A model generated the notes under the pieces. The model was not told where the DNA came from. It did no database searches and worked only from the letters and a program-made list of their open reading frames with translations. Position numbers and translations under genes: made by a program. A stretch of DNA of 64,000 bases from Parasponia andersonii (taxonomy: Eukaryota; Streptophyta; Magnoliopsida; Rosales; Cannabaceae): assembly GCA_002914805.1 (NCBI GenBank), contig JXTB01000039.1, positions 272,696-336,695 on the forward strand. The letters are read 5' to 3'. Numbering within the stretch: the stretch's first letter is position 1; each line of letters starts with the position of its first letter. Shown here in pieces: positions 47,273 through 58,519 of this stretch.

Positions 47273-50200
47273 ATGAAGGGCGGGACGGTTCAGATTAACT
47301 GGCACGATGCCAAACCAGTCCTAACCCTTGATTTCAACCCGATTTCGGGTGCTCTCGCTACTGGCGGCGCCGACTTCGATATCAAGGTGCTCTTTCCTTT
47401 TTTGTTCTTTGAACGAGAAAGTGTGGTTTTTTCAATTCGATTTTTTTTTTAAATTTTAATAAATTGGATTTGGTTTCGCGTGATTTGGGTATTTGGTGGT
47501 TTAACTTTATTTTTCAAGTATTTGTTATTTTTGATGTTTCGATTGGCTATAGTCGAACATAGTATGTTTTGATGGAGATTTCTGTCTGTTTGGCCGCCGA
47601 GAAAATTGAGTTAAAAGGAAAAAGGATTGGAGGGATCCAAGAACGAAATAAGGCGCATTTTGGGTGTTTCTGAAATTGCATTTTTTTTTTCTTGGGGACA
47701 ACGAAATCATCTTTCTTTGCCTTCCGTTTTGGAAATGGAACTAAACATGCGGTTTTCTTTTTCCCATGAAAAGACAAAATGAAATGACAACACCAACTTG
47801 ATTGTCTGTTTGGTGTAGGTGATTTAGTTTTTTTATTTTTTTTGGGAAACCATCATAGAAGTTTTGTTAATATCAATTGATTTTACTTTGCACCTAGGAT
47901 TTTAAGTTTGACCAAATGAGACTATTTAGTATGTTTAAGTGATGTTGTTCAGGTTTTAAGTCATTATGTTGGACTAACTATTTTTGTATCCTTAATTTTA
48001 CTAGATTTGGTTAATAAATTCGGCTGATGCAGAGAAGAAAATCCCAACAGCTTCGTATCAAACTAGCCTTTCTCATCATAGTGCAGCTGTAAATGTCCTT
48101 CGCTTCTCTCCATCTGGTAAAGACATCAATAATAGCAGAAAATAACATTTCTTATAATGGGCGCTTTTTGTGTATGTGTTCAAATTGCTGGCTCTTTTTC
48201 TATGTTGAAGAGTATTATTCTTATGTGAGTGGTGGTGAGGTACGAACAGAAATCTCAGAAGCCTTAGCTGATATAGGTACATGAATATCAGTTAGTATAC
48301 TGCATATTTCCATTTGCATGTAGCCAAATTAAGTTACGGAATTCATATGTGCTTACAAACTAATGACAGCATCGTAGTAAATAATTGACAGATATCATAA
48401 GATTCATCCCGAGGGTAGTCAAAACTTAAGTGTGAACCCATGAAATTTAGGTACTATAAAAAATATCTGATTAAAATCCACTCTGTAGGTAGTCAAAATA
48501 CTGTGTAACAATATGAAACTAGGTATCATATAAAGTAGCTGATTCTGTCCCCAGTATAGACTGCAAGGGATGTAAACTTTACTGGTTATCATTTTCGAGT
48601 TTCCTTTCTCCTTTTTAGTATGTTCACTATTCGTAAGAGAGAAAATTGGTACTATATAGCTTCACCAGTGTTATTCTACATATTATATACCAAGTACCCT
48701 CTTCAGATGGTGTAGCATGATTTAATAATTTGAACTTGAGATGAGGATTACAATGTCATCATCTGTAATCATTCAGGTGTTATATGTATGGAAAGAAACT
48801 CCATGTGGCCTTAAAGATTTGAATTATACTGGATGAATAAGTGCTGGAAACCTGCTGTTAATTTTTTTTCTTTACTTTGATTTTATGCTATACCAAACTT
48901 CCTTGCTGGTGTATTTCTAGGTATTTGCCAATTTCTTTCTTGGTGGTTGACTTTGAATTTATGCTATACCAAACTTCCTTGGTGGTGTATTTCAAGGCAC
49001 CTGTGTCATTTTCTTAGTTACCTCTGTCGTTTTCTTAGTTTCCCTCGTCATTTTCTTAGGTACCTGTATTTCTAGGTACTCTTTGCATTGGTAGCTTGTA
49101 TGAATCTCGTTTCAGTTATGGTAAAGCTATGAGTATTTCCCTTCCTAGTCTCTCGATCCTTTTTTGATATGTAAATTCTGAAACGTAATACACTTTAGAA
49201 GATTCCGGATCAGTGCCCTAAGTAGTTGCAGTGGTTCTTAAACTACTTGTCATTGTGTTTTTTTTTCTCTTCTGTTTTTCACAATGGCATCATAATTAAC
49301 GCTGGAAGTGAAAATACTCTTTTATTTATGCAGGAGAACAAATTGCTTCTGGTGCAGATGGTATGGCATTTACCCTGAGATTGTCTTTTAGTATTATCTA
49401 GACCACAATTGTTGTTTAGCTCAGTGATTTAGTTTGAAAATGTTCCCCCTTGAGCTGAGTATGCCTTTTCCCCAGGAGGTGAGATACTACTATGGAAGCT
49501 ACTTCATACAGAGACTGGTCAAACATGGAAGCTTTTCAAGACATTTGCGTAAGGCTTTATTCTGTGTAAAAAGACAAAGCTTTGACATCAGTTCCAAATT
49601 GGTCGTGTACAGTAGGAGCAGTCTAGACATAGGCACATTTAGCTTGGGCCAAATATGGGTTAGGCTGAAAAGTTGCTAAACTAATTAAAAGTTCAGACAT
49701 ACACTTCCAGACAAAGACATAAGCACAAACTGATATCATTACATTAGAACGTATAATAAGAACGGAACAATTTTGACTACATTCTTGTGTACGTTTGTGT
49801 GTTTACTGGGGTTTCCGTTGAACCAATCAACCAATATGATTATTTTCAGAAATATTTTCAATCTACAGCATAAGGACAAACATTTGACAAGACACAAGCA
49901 ATGCTGCAATGTATACTATCTTACTCGAATATGGGGCGTTGAACCTTCTTTTTCTGTTGCCTATTTGGCACTAGATGCCTGATTCCTAAGAAATCTCTTT
50001 GCCTTACTTTTCAAAGTTGTTGAGTCATATTTTGTTGGCATAATTCCATGCAGATCACTTTACTGCACTTTGTATCTTGCCAGGTTTCACCGCAAGGATG
50101 TGTTGGACCTGCAGTGGTCTGCTGATTGTGCATTTCTTATCTCTGGATCGGTTGATAATTCTTGCCTCATATGGGATGTAAACAAAGGTCAGAAAGATGA

Positions 50201-52612
50201 TACATAATCATAGATTTCAATTAGAACATCTTAGAAATGCTAACCTAGTTGTCATTCTTTATAATTTTCAGGTTCAGTCCATCAGATTTTGGATGCCCAC
50301 TTTCATTATGTTCAAGGTGTTGCGTGGGATCCATTAGCAAAGTATGTTGCTTCTCTTAGTTCAGACAGAACTTGCAGAATTTATGTCAACAAGCCTCAAG
50401 CGAAATCAAAAGGGACAGAGAAAATAAATTATGTTTGTCAGCATGTAATTACAAAGGCAGAACAGCCATCAGCAGATGATTGTAAGGTTAGTAGATTCTA
50501 GATCTATACATGTACATGTATTATCTATATCACATGCTGTTGAAGCTTTTGTATGTTTTTAGATGCAGTCTACAAAAAACCACCTTTTTCATGACGAGAC
50601 GTTGCCATCTTTCTTCCGAAGATTATCCTGGTCACCTGATGGATCATTTTTACTTGTACCAGCAGGTATTAACAAAAAACAAACTTTGGGTTTATGTATG
50701 TGAATACTTGTACCAGCAGGTATTAACAAAAAACAAACTTTGGGTTTATGTATGTGAAATACTCTGACTGCTGGTGTTCTACAGTTGTTTGCAGTAACTT
50801 GGAAACTGTACCTTTCCAGAAAAATTCCCATAATCTAAAAATCACATTTTATTTTTGTTCACACTGCTTGCAAATGTTTTAATGTCGTTCATTATCTAAA
50901 ATGGGAAAAAAAAATTCTACTGTGGTCCGAGTTTTTTGTTTTTTTGTTTTTAAAAAGTAAGACTTAATTAATGATCTCTACTTATTACAAATTAAAGAAA
51001 ACTACCTACTACTCCCCAATCCGCACCCCACTCCATTAGGGATCATAGGTTTTCATGCCTATTGTGGTCCGAGTTTGAGTAGGCATGCAGCATCATATCG
51101 ATTCCCAAGTTGGTAGCACTAGCACTAAAATTTTTGGCATAATTGAACGGTGACTTTGTAAGTTTTCTATTCATTGTATACTGTGTTTAAAGGAAATTGC
51201 TGCTGGGACTTTAGACCCGAATTATATAGGGGGAAAAAACCCCAGCTTGTTCTTTGTTAGCTTTTGGTCCTTTTCAAAATGATCATGTAAGGATTATTCT
51301 GTCCATAAACAAGTTTGATGCCTGAAATTGGCTATTGCTTTATTTTTTACTAGCCTGATAATACTGTACTGTTGTCACAATTATGTTTTTATCTTTGTTT
51401 AGTCTTCTTCTTGACGTATCACTTTTCACTTTCAGGATCTTACAAAATTTTGCCCTCAGCTGAAACCATAAACACAGCTTATATTTTTTCTCGAGGAGAC
51501 TTTTCAAGGCAAGAGAAATTTGTCACTTTTTGGCTATAAATTCATGTATCTATCTGCAATGAAAGTCTGCTATATTTTACATTATAATCAAATTTGTTGC
51601 CTGTTAATCACATTGCATAATTGGGAAAAAAAAGACAGAAAATCATCTTATATGTTGGCTATAGGATAATCAACCTTTTGTTTAATTAAATAGTTAAATA
51701 AATGAATAAAGTTTGCAGTAAAATCTTTTTGTTCTTTGGTTTGTTTTTGTAAATTTCATGCTATTTGCAGGCCTGCTCTACAGCTTCCTGGCGCCAGCAA
51801 ACCTGTAATAGCAGTCCGTTTCTGCCCCTTGCGCTTTACCCTCCGGGGATCAAATCCATGTACTGATACTAGTTTGTTGTTCTTTACCGACACAGTCATA
51901 GCTTGCATTTTTATTTTTTTTTACTGTAGTAACTTGAACAGTCGTTCGTTGAATTATGCAGCTGGATTTTTTAAGCTCCCTTATCGTCTCATTTTTGCTG
52001 TGGCCACTTTGAATTCCTTGTACATTTATGACACGGAGAGTATTCCTCCAATCGCAGTATTGGCCGGTCTTCACTATGCTGCTATAACCGATATTGCCTG
52101 GTAAGGCAAAAACAATTTTTTATAGTTTCAATGACTATTTAGTCTCCTCAAAGCTGAATATATTTCTTGGGGCTTCAAAGGTCATCAGATGCCCGTTATT
52201 TAGCATTGTCATCTCAAGATAATTACTGTACCTTGGTGGAATTTGAAAATGATGAACTAGGATCTCCTATCTTATCAGGTTTGCTCTCCCATCTGAACCA
52301 TCATCTCTTTTTGTTTGCCTATCTCATCTTTTTCCCTTTTGTTTGTTTGTTGTTGTTTCCTTGAATTTTGCTTCATTCTGGTCTATAGAACAAAACAAAA
52401 TCAGAGACGAGAGCCAAAGTCCTATTCAGAAGCCAGAGGACATGGCCATTGATGTAACACCCGAAAACGATTCTGTTGCTGCAAACGACATGAGATCAGA
52501 AGCAGAAGAGAAAGAAGGGAAACAAATATCACCACCATCCTCAACCAGTACTCCTCCAATTGTGAATAAGCCTGCCAAGAGGCGCATTACCCCCATGGCT
52601 ATTGACCCCTGA
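47273..52612 (+). CDS. FAS2: FAS2, WD40 subunit of chromatin assembly factor 1 (p60 homologue), 12 exons
   Basis: Exons by splice sites and phase: 47273-47386, 48005-48116, 49334-49360, 49476-49548, 50084-50187, 50272-50486, 50563-50665, 51436-51508, 51771-51859, 51962-52100, 52181-52278, 52389-52612. The sum is 1371 nt, giving 456 residues. The protein has seven-blade WD40 features: [86 protein letters not shown] and [14 protein letters not shown]. It ends in a low-complexity tail with [14 protein letters not shown]. This matches FASCIATA2, which with FAS1 and MSI1 loads H3-H4 behind replication forks in the nucleus. All introns are GT-AG except intron 8 (51509-51770), which starts GCAAGA. 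Exon 3 is only 27 nt. A 54 bp duplication copies the exon 7 donor. Confidence 0.93.
50652..50759 (+). repeat. 54 bp tandem duplication across the FAS2 exon 7/intron 7 boundary
   Basis: The unit begins ACTTGTACCAGCAGGTATTA and occurs at 50652 and again at 50706. It includes the last bases of exon 7 and its splice donor, so two identical donors lie 54 bp apart. The related fragment near 55540 has a single copy. Confidence 0.92.
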
Positions 52613-53511
52613 ATGATAAATTGCTATGTCCCCCTCTGTAATTTTGTCCCATTTTAACAGGTTTTCTTTACTCTGCGGTTCATTGTTCAATTTATCGGTC
52701 TCTTTTGATAAGGGAGCTATGTATAATAGTTGTTGAGCTGGAAAATATAACCCTTTTACCAGAGAACTATTCTCTACTGCTTTTATTTCTTATTCCGCAT
52801 ATGGCTATTTGAGTGAGAGCTCCAGGATATGCAAATGCGAATTCATCATTTAAGCACGACTGACGATCTTTTAAAGAAATCTCACCCATCAAAGCCTGTT
52901 GATATAAGGGCAAAATTGCCAACTTCAGCTAAAACAACAATTGTGGCACGTCTATGCAAGGTTCAGAATAGACAAAGAATGTACTTTTGTTGATCGGTCT
53001 TCCAATTTTGGGGAGTGAAATTGGAAATTCAAGTGGGAAATATATGAACTATATAGACTGGCACGGTGTGCGGTTTACCAAACGGCAGACCCTGCGATCC
53101 TCACAAACGACGTTGAATGAGAATTATTTTAAAATCATGCTACTTCGACGAAGCAGAAAACTTTAGTCGGGTCTCTCATAGAGCTTTTACCGGCAAGGTA
53201 ACCTCAGCATTGCTAAGCTGTCCTTAAGCTGGCACGGTAGCAGCAAGGTAACCTCAACGATAAAAAGGCTTTGTAGGCAGCAGCAGCAAGGTCGGGATTA
53301 CAATGAATCAAGGGTAATCAAAAGACAGTCTCAGATTCAACGACAAGATCACCCTAACTCACTACAAATACGTCGTCGTTTGCTGATCTCAGTTGAGGCT
53401 TGGAGTTTCCCTCCAATCCATGCTCACGTATTTTTCTCCCAATGACAATGAAATTCAACCTTCATTGGGAGAAGAATAATCGGTCTTAAAGACCCCAGAT
53501 CCAGAGGAATG

Positions 53512-53555
<44 letters not shown>

Positions 53556-53698
53556 TTCACTAGGAATATTTGCTGACTCGGCAAACGTGCTTGGACACTG
53601 TACTAGACTCCCATTGGTCCTGTCCTGTCCTGTCCTGTCCTGGTCTCACCGCGATCTTCATATTCGACTGTTGGAATTTGAATTTGAAAGTTGCAAAA
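52613..53698. other. Intergenic region between FAS2 and the PPR gene
   Basis: It holds the FAS2 3' region and the PPR 5' region. Short repeats are present: GGCAAGGTAACCTCA and GCAAGGTAACCTCAACG at 53190-53260, a (CT)n run at 53515-53552, and CCTGTCCTGTCCTG at 53620. No gene is supported. Confidence 0.6.
53515..53552. repeat. (CT)n microsatellite in the PPR leader region
   Basis: A CT dinucleotide run about 150 bp upstream of the chosen PPR start. Such runs are frequent in plant 5' leaders. Confidence 0.95.
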
Positions 53699-55174
53699 AT
53701 GTCTCAGAAAACGGCTCTTTACTTGTCTTCTGTACTTAGGAGCCGCGTTTCGCTGTCTCAGATTTCTAAAGCTCGGCAAACCCATGCCCAAATTCTTGTC
53801 CATGGTCTCCTTTTCAACGTCACCCTTCAAACTGACCTCTTATTGGCGTATTCCAAGTGCGGCTCTCTTCGTCACGCTCGACAAGTGTTCGATAAAATGC
53901 CTGAAAGAAACATGCATTCTTGGAATATTTTAATATTCTCGTACGTCCAGCATTCTATGTCTTCTGTTGCTTTGGATGTTTTCGATAAGTTTAGGCAAAT
54001 GGGTCTTCGACCTGATCATTATACGTTTCCTCCTCTGTTTAAGGCGTGTGCAAGAATTGGAGATGGTTTTCTGGGTAAGGTGCTTTATGGTTGGGTGATT
54101 AAGCTCGGGCTTGAGGGATATGTCGTTGTGAGCAGTTCTTTCTTAGATTTCTGTCTGAAATGTGGAAGTATTTTGGATGCGAAGCGGGTATTTTCTGATA
54201 TGTCGTGCAAAGATTCCGTTGCATGGAATTCAATGATTTCGGGTTTTGGAAGAGCTGGTTTCTATAGGGATGCCTTGAATTGTTCTAGAGAAATGCTTGC
54301 AGCTGGAGTGAAGATGGATGCTATGACGATTCCAAGCGTTTTGAATGCGTGTGGTGGAGGTGGAGACTTGATTATAGGGAAAGAAATTCATGGCCAAGTA
54401 AGTAAGAATTGTTGGTATGACACAGATGCTGCGATTGGGAATTCATTGATTGATATGTATGCGAAATGTGGATGTTTGGATGATGCCGAAAAAGTTTTTG
54501 GAGGCATGAACAACTTGAACCTAGTAACCTGGACCACAATGATATCTTGTTATGGAGTTCATGGAAAAGGAGAGGACTCTTTGCGCCTGTTTAAGAAAAT
54601 GAGTGACTGTGGATTCAGACCAAACTGTGTTACACTAACGGCTATTTTAGCTAGTTGCAGTCACTCAGGTATGACAGATGAAGCGAGGAGGATTTTTAGT
54701 TCTATTAGTTTAGGTTATGGGCTTGAACCAAGAGTAGAACATTATGCATGCATGGTGGACCTCTTAGGTCGTTTTGGGTACCTCGAAGAGGCACTTGGAG
54801 TAGTAAAGAATATGAAAATGATGGCGCCAGCAAGTGTTTGGGGTGCCCTACTTGCTGGTTGTATGATGCACAAGAATGTGGAGATTGGAGAAATTGCAGC
54901 ACATCGACTCTTTGAATTGGAACCTAGAAACTCTAGCAACTACATAGCCTTGTGTAGTATTTATGATTCTCTCAGTATGCGGGAAGGCATTTCCGCAATT
55001 AGAGCAAAAATGAAGGATTTGGGTTTGGTCAAAACTCCTGGCTGTAGCTGGATAACCATTTCAGGAACAGTTCATAAGTTTTACCAAGGAGACCATTCTC
55101 ATCGTTTGACTTTGCCGATATATGAAACAATAGATGGATTAGTTAAGGTGGCATCATTAGCTAGTGATTACTAA
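53699..55174 (+). CDS. PLS-class (E subgroup) pentatricopeptide repeat protein, 491 aa
   Basis: Intronless. The frame is open from 53570, but the Met at 53699 is preferred because the part before it is low-complexity (CCTGTCCTG repeats) and the protein proper begins MSQKTALYLSSVLRSR. PLS motifs follow: TDLLLAYSKCGSLRHARQVF, SFLDFCLKCGSILDAKRVF, NSLIDMYAKCGCLDDAEKVF and TWTTMISCYGVHGKGEDSL. The end carries an E-type tail (TPGCSWITISGTVHKFYQGD) and stops before any DYW domain. Proteins of this class guide C-to-U editing in chloroplasts or mitochondria, with the deaminase supplied in trans; the target here cannot be told. A broken copy of its 3' end lies at 55882-56030. Confidence 0.9.
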   Translation: MSQKTALYLSSVLRSRVSLSQISKARQTHAQILVHGLLFNVTLQTDLLLAYSKCGSLRHARQVFDKMPERNMHSWNILIFSYVQHSMSSVALDVFDKFRQMGLRPDHYTFPPLFKACARIGDGFLGKVLYGWVIKLGLEGYVVVSSSFLDFCLKCGSILDAKRVFSDMSCKDSVAWNSMISGFGRAGFYRDALNCSREMLAAGVKMDAMTIPSVLNACGGGGDLIIGKEIHGQVSKNCWYDTDAAIGNSLIDMYAKCGCLDDAEKVFGGMNNLNLVTWTTMISCYGVHGKGEDSLRLFKKMSDCGFRPNCVTLTAILASCSHSGMTDEARRIFSSISLGYGLEPRVEHYACMVDLLGRFGYLEEALGVVKNMKMMAPASVWGALLAGCMMHKNVEIGEIAAHRLFELEPRNSSNYIALCSIYDSLSMREGISAIRAKMKDLGLVKTPGCSWITISGTVHKFYQGDHSHRLTLPIYETIDGLVKVASLASDY

Positions 55175-55239
55175 AAGGGAGATACCTATGAGTATGACCA
55201 CATTTTGGAATTTATAAATGCTTACATTAGATGTTATAG

Positions 55240-55690
55240 GTGGCATCATTAGCTAGAATTTGTAGAATTTATGTCGATAAGCCTCAAGCAAAATCAAAAC
55301 GGACAGAGAAGATAAATTATGTTTGTGAGCATGTAATTAAAATGGCAGATAATTGTTACCTTAGTTGATTGTAGATCTATCTATGTACTACACGTATTAT
55401 CGACATCACAGGCTGTTGAAGCTTCCGCAAGTTATGAGATGCAGTCCACAAAAAACCATCTTTTTTATGATGAGACATTGTCATTTTTCTTCCAAAGATT
55501 TACTACGTCACCTCTGGATCATTTTTACTCATACCAGCAGGTATTATCAAAAAATGGACTTTTGGTTTATGTATATGGAATACTCCAACTGCTGATGGTA
55601 CAGAATTGTTTCAGTAACTTGGAAACTGTTCCTTTCCAGAAAAATTCCAATCCTCTTTTTGGTTCTTATTGCTTGCAAACATTTTAATGT
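55240..55690 (+). pseudogene. FAS2 fragment (exon 6 end to intron 7)
   Basis: This block matches 50370-50880 of FAS2: the end of exon 6, intron 6, exon 7 and the start of intron 7, introns kept. It is therefore a DNA duplicate and not a retrocopy. The exon 6 part lacks codons and the exon 7 frame has changes (for example RFTTSPLDH where the intact gene has a WD40 tryptophan-containing strand), so no product is expected. It has only one copy of the 54 bp unit duplicated in FAS2. Confidence 0.88.
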
Positions 55691-55881
55691 GGTTAGTTTT
55701 CAGTATATATATTTATATAACTAACCTTAATGGTGTTATTTAACAATGACTCTGGAAGTTTTCTTCCTATTCTTTTTTTTTTTTTTGAAATGTGTTTTCT
55801 TCCTATTCTATTACTGAATTTATTCTATGTTTGGTAGGTAGGAAAGAAAATGGGGAGGGAAAATGTAGGATACCAGGGAGA

Positions 55882-56030
55882 GACCCTTCACATCATCTAA
55901 CTTTGCTGATATATGAAACATCAGATAGAAAAGTTAAGGTGGTTGGCATCATTAACTAGTGATTACTGATAGGGAGACTACCGTTGAGTACGATCACATT
56001 CTGGAATTTATAAAAGGCTCTTTATAGTAT
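55882..56030 (+). pseudogene. 3'-end fragment of the neighbouring PPR gene
   Basis: GAGACCCTTCACATCATCTA, then ATATATGAAACATCAGATAG and CATTAACTAGTGATTACT, match the last codons and 3' flank of the PPR gene (55090-55225). The similarity continues past the stop codon (CACATTYTGGAATTTATAAA), which shows that genomic sequence was copied. Confidence 0.85.
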
Positions 56031-56205
56031 GAAGGAGGGTCTTTTGTGTATTGCTTTTATAATGCTAAGTAGAGCTAATTCTTGGCAGTCTTATAGATTT
56101 TATTTTAACAAAACATTTGTTGACAAATTGGAAAGAACAATAAATTTATCAATTTACATTTTTTTAGAAAATGGTGGTTGTAGTATTCGCATTCTCAAAT
56201 GTCAA

Positions 56206-57108
56206 TCAGGCATTTTTCCCAAGGGGGTGATGATTAGAACACGAGGATTCTGCCACTTCAATAGCTTGGGGATGATCGTGTGCAGATTTAACGTGTGAAC
56301 CTTCCATAACCTTTTCAGCTTTCTTGATTTCTTCATCTATGTGAGTGTCTTCTTCAATGGTCAGTATTTTCACTTGTTCACCATGTGGACCAGGTACAAT
56401 AGCTTCCTGGACTCTCACGTGTTCATCAAAATTCATCAACTCGATTTTCTCGACCGTTCTTTTCTTCTTCTTAATGAAACAGCACAGAGCAACTGAAAGG
56501 AAAGCAAGGAAGAATAGACCACCAAGTGAAACAAAGACAACAACTATAACAGTTGAATGGTGTCCTGGAGCCGGCGGCGGAGGTGGAACAAAATGAGGTG
56601 GTGGAGGTGGAGAAAGAGGATGAGGTGGCAGGACTGAGGGACGGGGAGGTGGCTCTACTGCTGGTGGGGGACTAAGATGAGGTGGTGATGGTGGAGGAAG
56701 AGGATGCGGTGGTGGTCTTACAATTGGTGAGGGTGGTGGGATTGAGGGGCGAGGTGGTTTTGCTGCTGGAGGGGGGCTAAGATGAGGTGGTGATGGTGGA
56801 GGAAGAGGACGAGGATGAGGTGGTGGTTTCACAGTTGGTGATGGTGGTGGGATAGAGGGACGAGGTGGCTTCACTGCTGGAGGTGGATTGAAAGAGTGCG
56901 GTGGTGGTGTGAATGGAGTTGGGAATGGCGAAGGTTGAGGTTTTATGGGGCCGTGGGGTGGAGCTACTTTTGGAGGGGATGGAAAGTTATGGGGTGGTGA
57001 CAGAAAAGAATGAGGCGGCCTCACATTGGGAGGGTATGGAGGATTGTTGGTGGGTGGTGGCAAAGGGAAAACGGGGAACTTGAGGTTATTATTTTCAGTA
57101 GAAGCCAT
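56206..57108 (-). CDS. TED7-like proline-rich membrane protein, 300 aa
   Basis: Residues 10-180 are extensin-like (PPP, PPSP, PPH, KPPRPSIPPPSP). A ~38-residue unit is repeated at about 79-117 and 117-150. One membrane segment follows (about 185-212, VIVVVFVSLGGLFFLAFLSV), then CC and a KKKK stop-transfer, and an acidic cytosolic tail with VRVQEAIVPGPHGEQVKIL and EEDTHIDEEIKKAEK. That tail is typical of proteins annotated TRACHEARY ELEMENT DIFFERENTIATION-RELATED 7. TED6/TED7 act at the plasma membrane in secondary wall formation in xylem vessels, where they bind a secondary-wall cellulose synthase subunit. No signal peptide is seen. No kinase domain follows, which excludes a PERK kinase. Confidence 0.78.
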   Translation of the reverse strand: MASTENNNLKFPVFPLPPPTNNPPYPPNVRPPHSFLSPPHNFPSPPKVAPPHGPIKPQPSPFPTPFTPPPHSFNPPPAVKPPRPSIPPPSPTVKPPPHPRPLPPPSPPHLSPPPAAKPPRPSIPPPSPIVRPPPHPLPPPSPPHLSPPPAVEPPPRPSVLPPHPLSPPPPPHFVPPPPPAPGHHSTVIVVVFVSLGGLFFLAFLSVALCCFIKKKKRTVEKIELMNFDEHVRVQEAIVPGPHGEQVKILTIEEDTHIDEEIKKAEKVMEGSHVKSAHDHPQAIEVAESSCSNHHPLGKNA

Positions 57109-58519
57109 AGTGATGTGAGAAACAAAGTTGATAAAATGAGACCCTTTTTTGTTTCAATGCTGAAATGTTGAAATTGATTTGCTGGTGTTCTGGAGAATAT
57201 GGCATGTATTTATGTAAATCTCATATCATAGTCTAGAGTAAAAGGGTTTGTTTTGTGTACTTCTAAGCTTTAAATGACTTGACTCTCATGCCAAGGCTTT
57301 GTAGAGTTGTCTTTGATTGCATTGAAAAACACTTCTTGTAATGTTTACCATTGTTTTTATTGCTTTTATTTTCTTTGTAGAGGCCTTCGCTCTACTCCAC
57401 ACCGAAAGATGAAAATCCGAATCAAAGTTGACCGAATGCTCGTGAACCGAATTCTTCATCGTGCTGTGAATTTTGAAAGCGGTTAGACGTTTCCACATGT
57501 GGCATTTTGAGTTGATCAAACAAGAGGCCTTTCCCTCTAAATACATTTTAACTACTTAGGTTAGGAGAATGATGGTTTGTTTTCTAGGAAAGGAAAAAAA
57601 AAAAATTTATGACCCATAATATTTGCTACAAGTTTCAAGCTTCTAAGCAAGGCCTCTCTCTCTCTCTCTCTCTCTCTCTAAATATAATCTATATCTTTAT
57701 TCATGGATGGATGTATATGTGGTGACGTGAATGCTAAACATCTTGGGGAAAAAAATAGAACTTGTATATATTCTGCCTTTCATGTCATATAAATATGTGT
57801 TTGTGACTTTCAAAGGTCCGTAGTATCACGGGTGTTTCGCAGTTATAACTTATACTCATCAACCCATGAACTATACATGTTTGGCACTTTGATCACAGAA
57901 TTAAAAATTTGATAATTGCTTTCTTAGGCTTTAGATAAATGGAGGACAACTAGAATCGTATATTTTAAATTTGACGAAAATAGTTGGTTAGTTAAAAAAT
58001 ATCGACAGGTGGTAAATAATCTTCAATAAAAAGATGGAAGCCGAAGGAAAAATGTCGGAAGAGAAAAAATCGTACGTGGACTGAATGGGTTTTGCTGGAA
58101 TTAAAGTTTTCTTGTTTTTCTTCTTTGCTATATTCCACGCTGTCTAGAAATTGTTTTAACGTTGTTGAAATAGATATTATAATTACCAAGAAACAACTTT
58201 TTCCAGGAAGAAATATGGACCATATGACTGCTTCCTGCCGTATCAAGGTGGTTTAATGTGAACAAGGAAAAGTAAGTAAAACGAATAATTATGAACCTCT
58301 GATTTCATCTATCGAATAAGAATGTTCCACGCAGGCTAGAGTTCTCCCAGCATATACGTCTAATAGAAAAGTAAAAGATCTTGACCCTAAGCTTCATTTG
58401 CCGTTGTTGTAAGTTTCCTGACCTCAAGTCAAGTAAAACATCTTAATAGAATGCTAGCTATGTAACATTTCTTTCAAAACTACATCTGGGGATGCAAGTA
58501 AGTTAGGTGACGTGAAGAT
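57109..58519. other. Divergent intergenic region between the TED7-like and NLR genes
   Basis: The two genes point away from each other, so both promoters should be here. A (TC)n run lies at 57653-57679. TTGACC, a W-box core bound by WRKY factors, is found at 58381, about 140 bp upstream of the NLR start. No further gene is supported. Confidence 0.5.

Noticed and set aside
53570-53698. N-terminal extension of the E-class PPR protein to 534 residues
   Set aside because: The extra 43 codons come from CCTGTCCTG repeats and leader-like sequence; homologous PPR proteins start close to the Met at 53699.
56345-56596. Plus-strand frame opposite the TED7-like gene
   Set aside because: The minus-strand protein has a membrane segment and a conserved tail, and the plus frame is a shadow.
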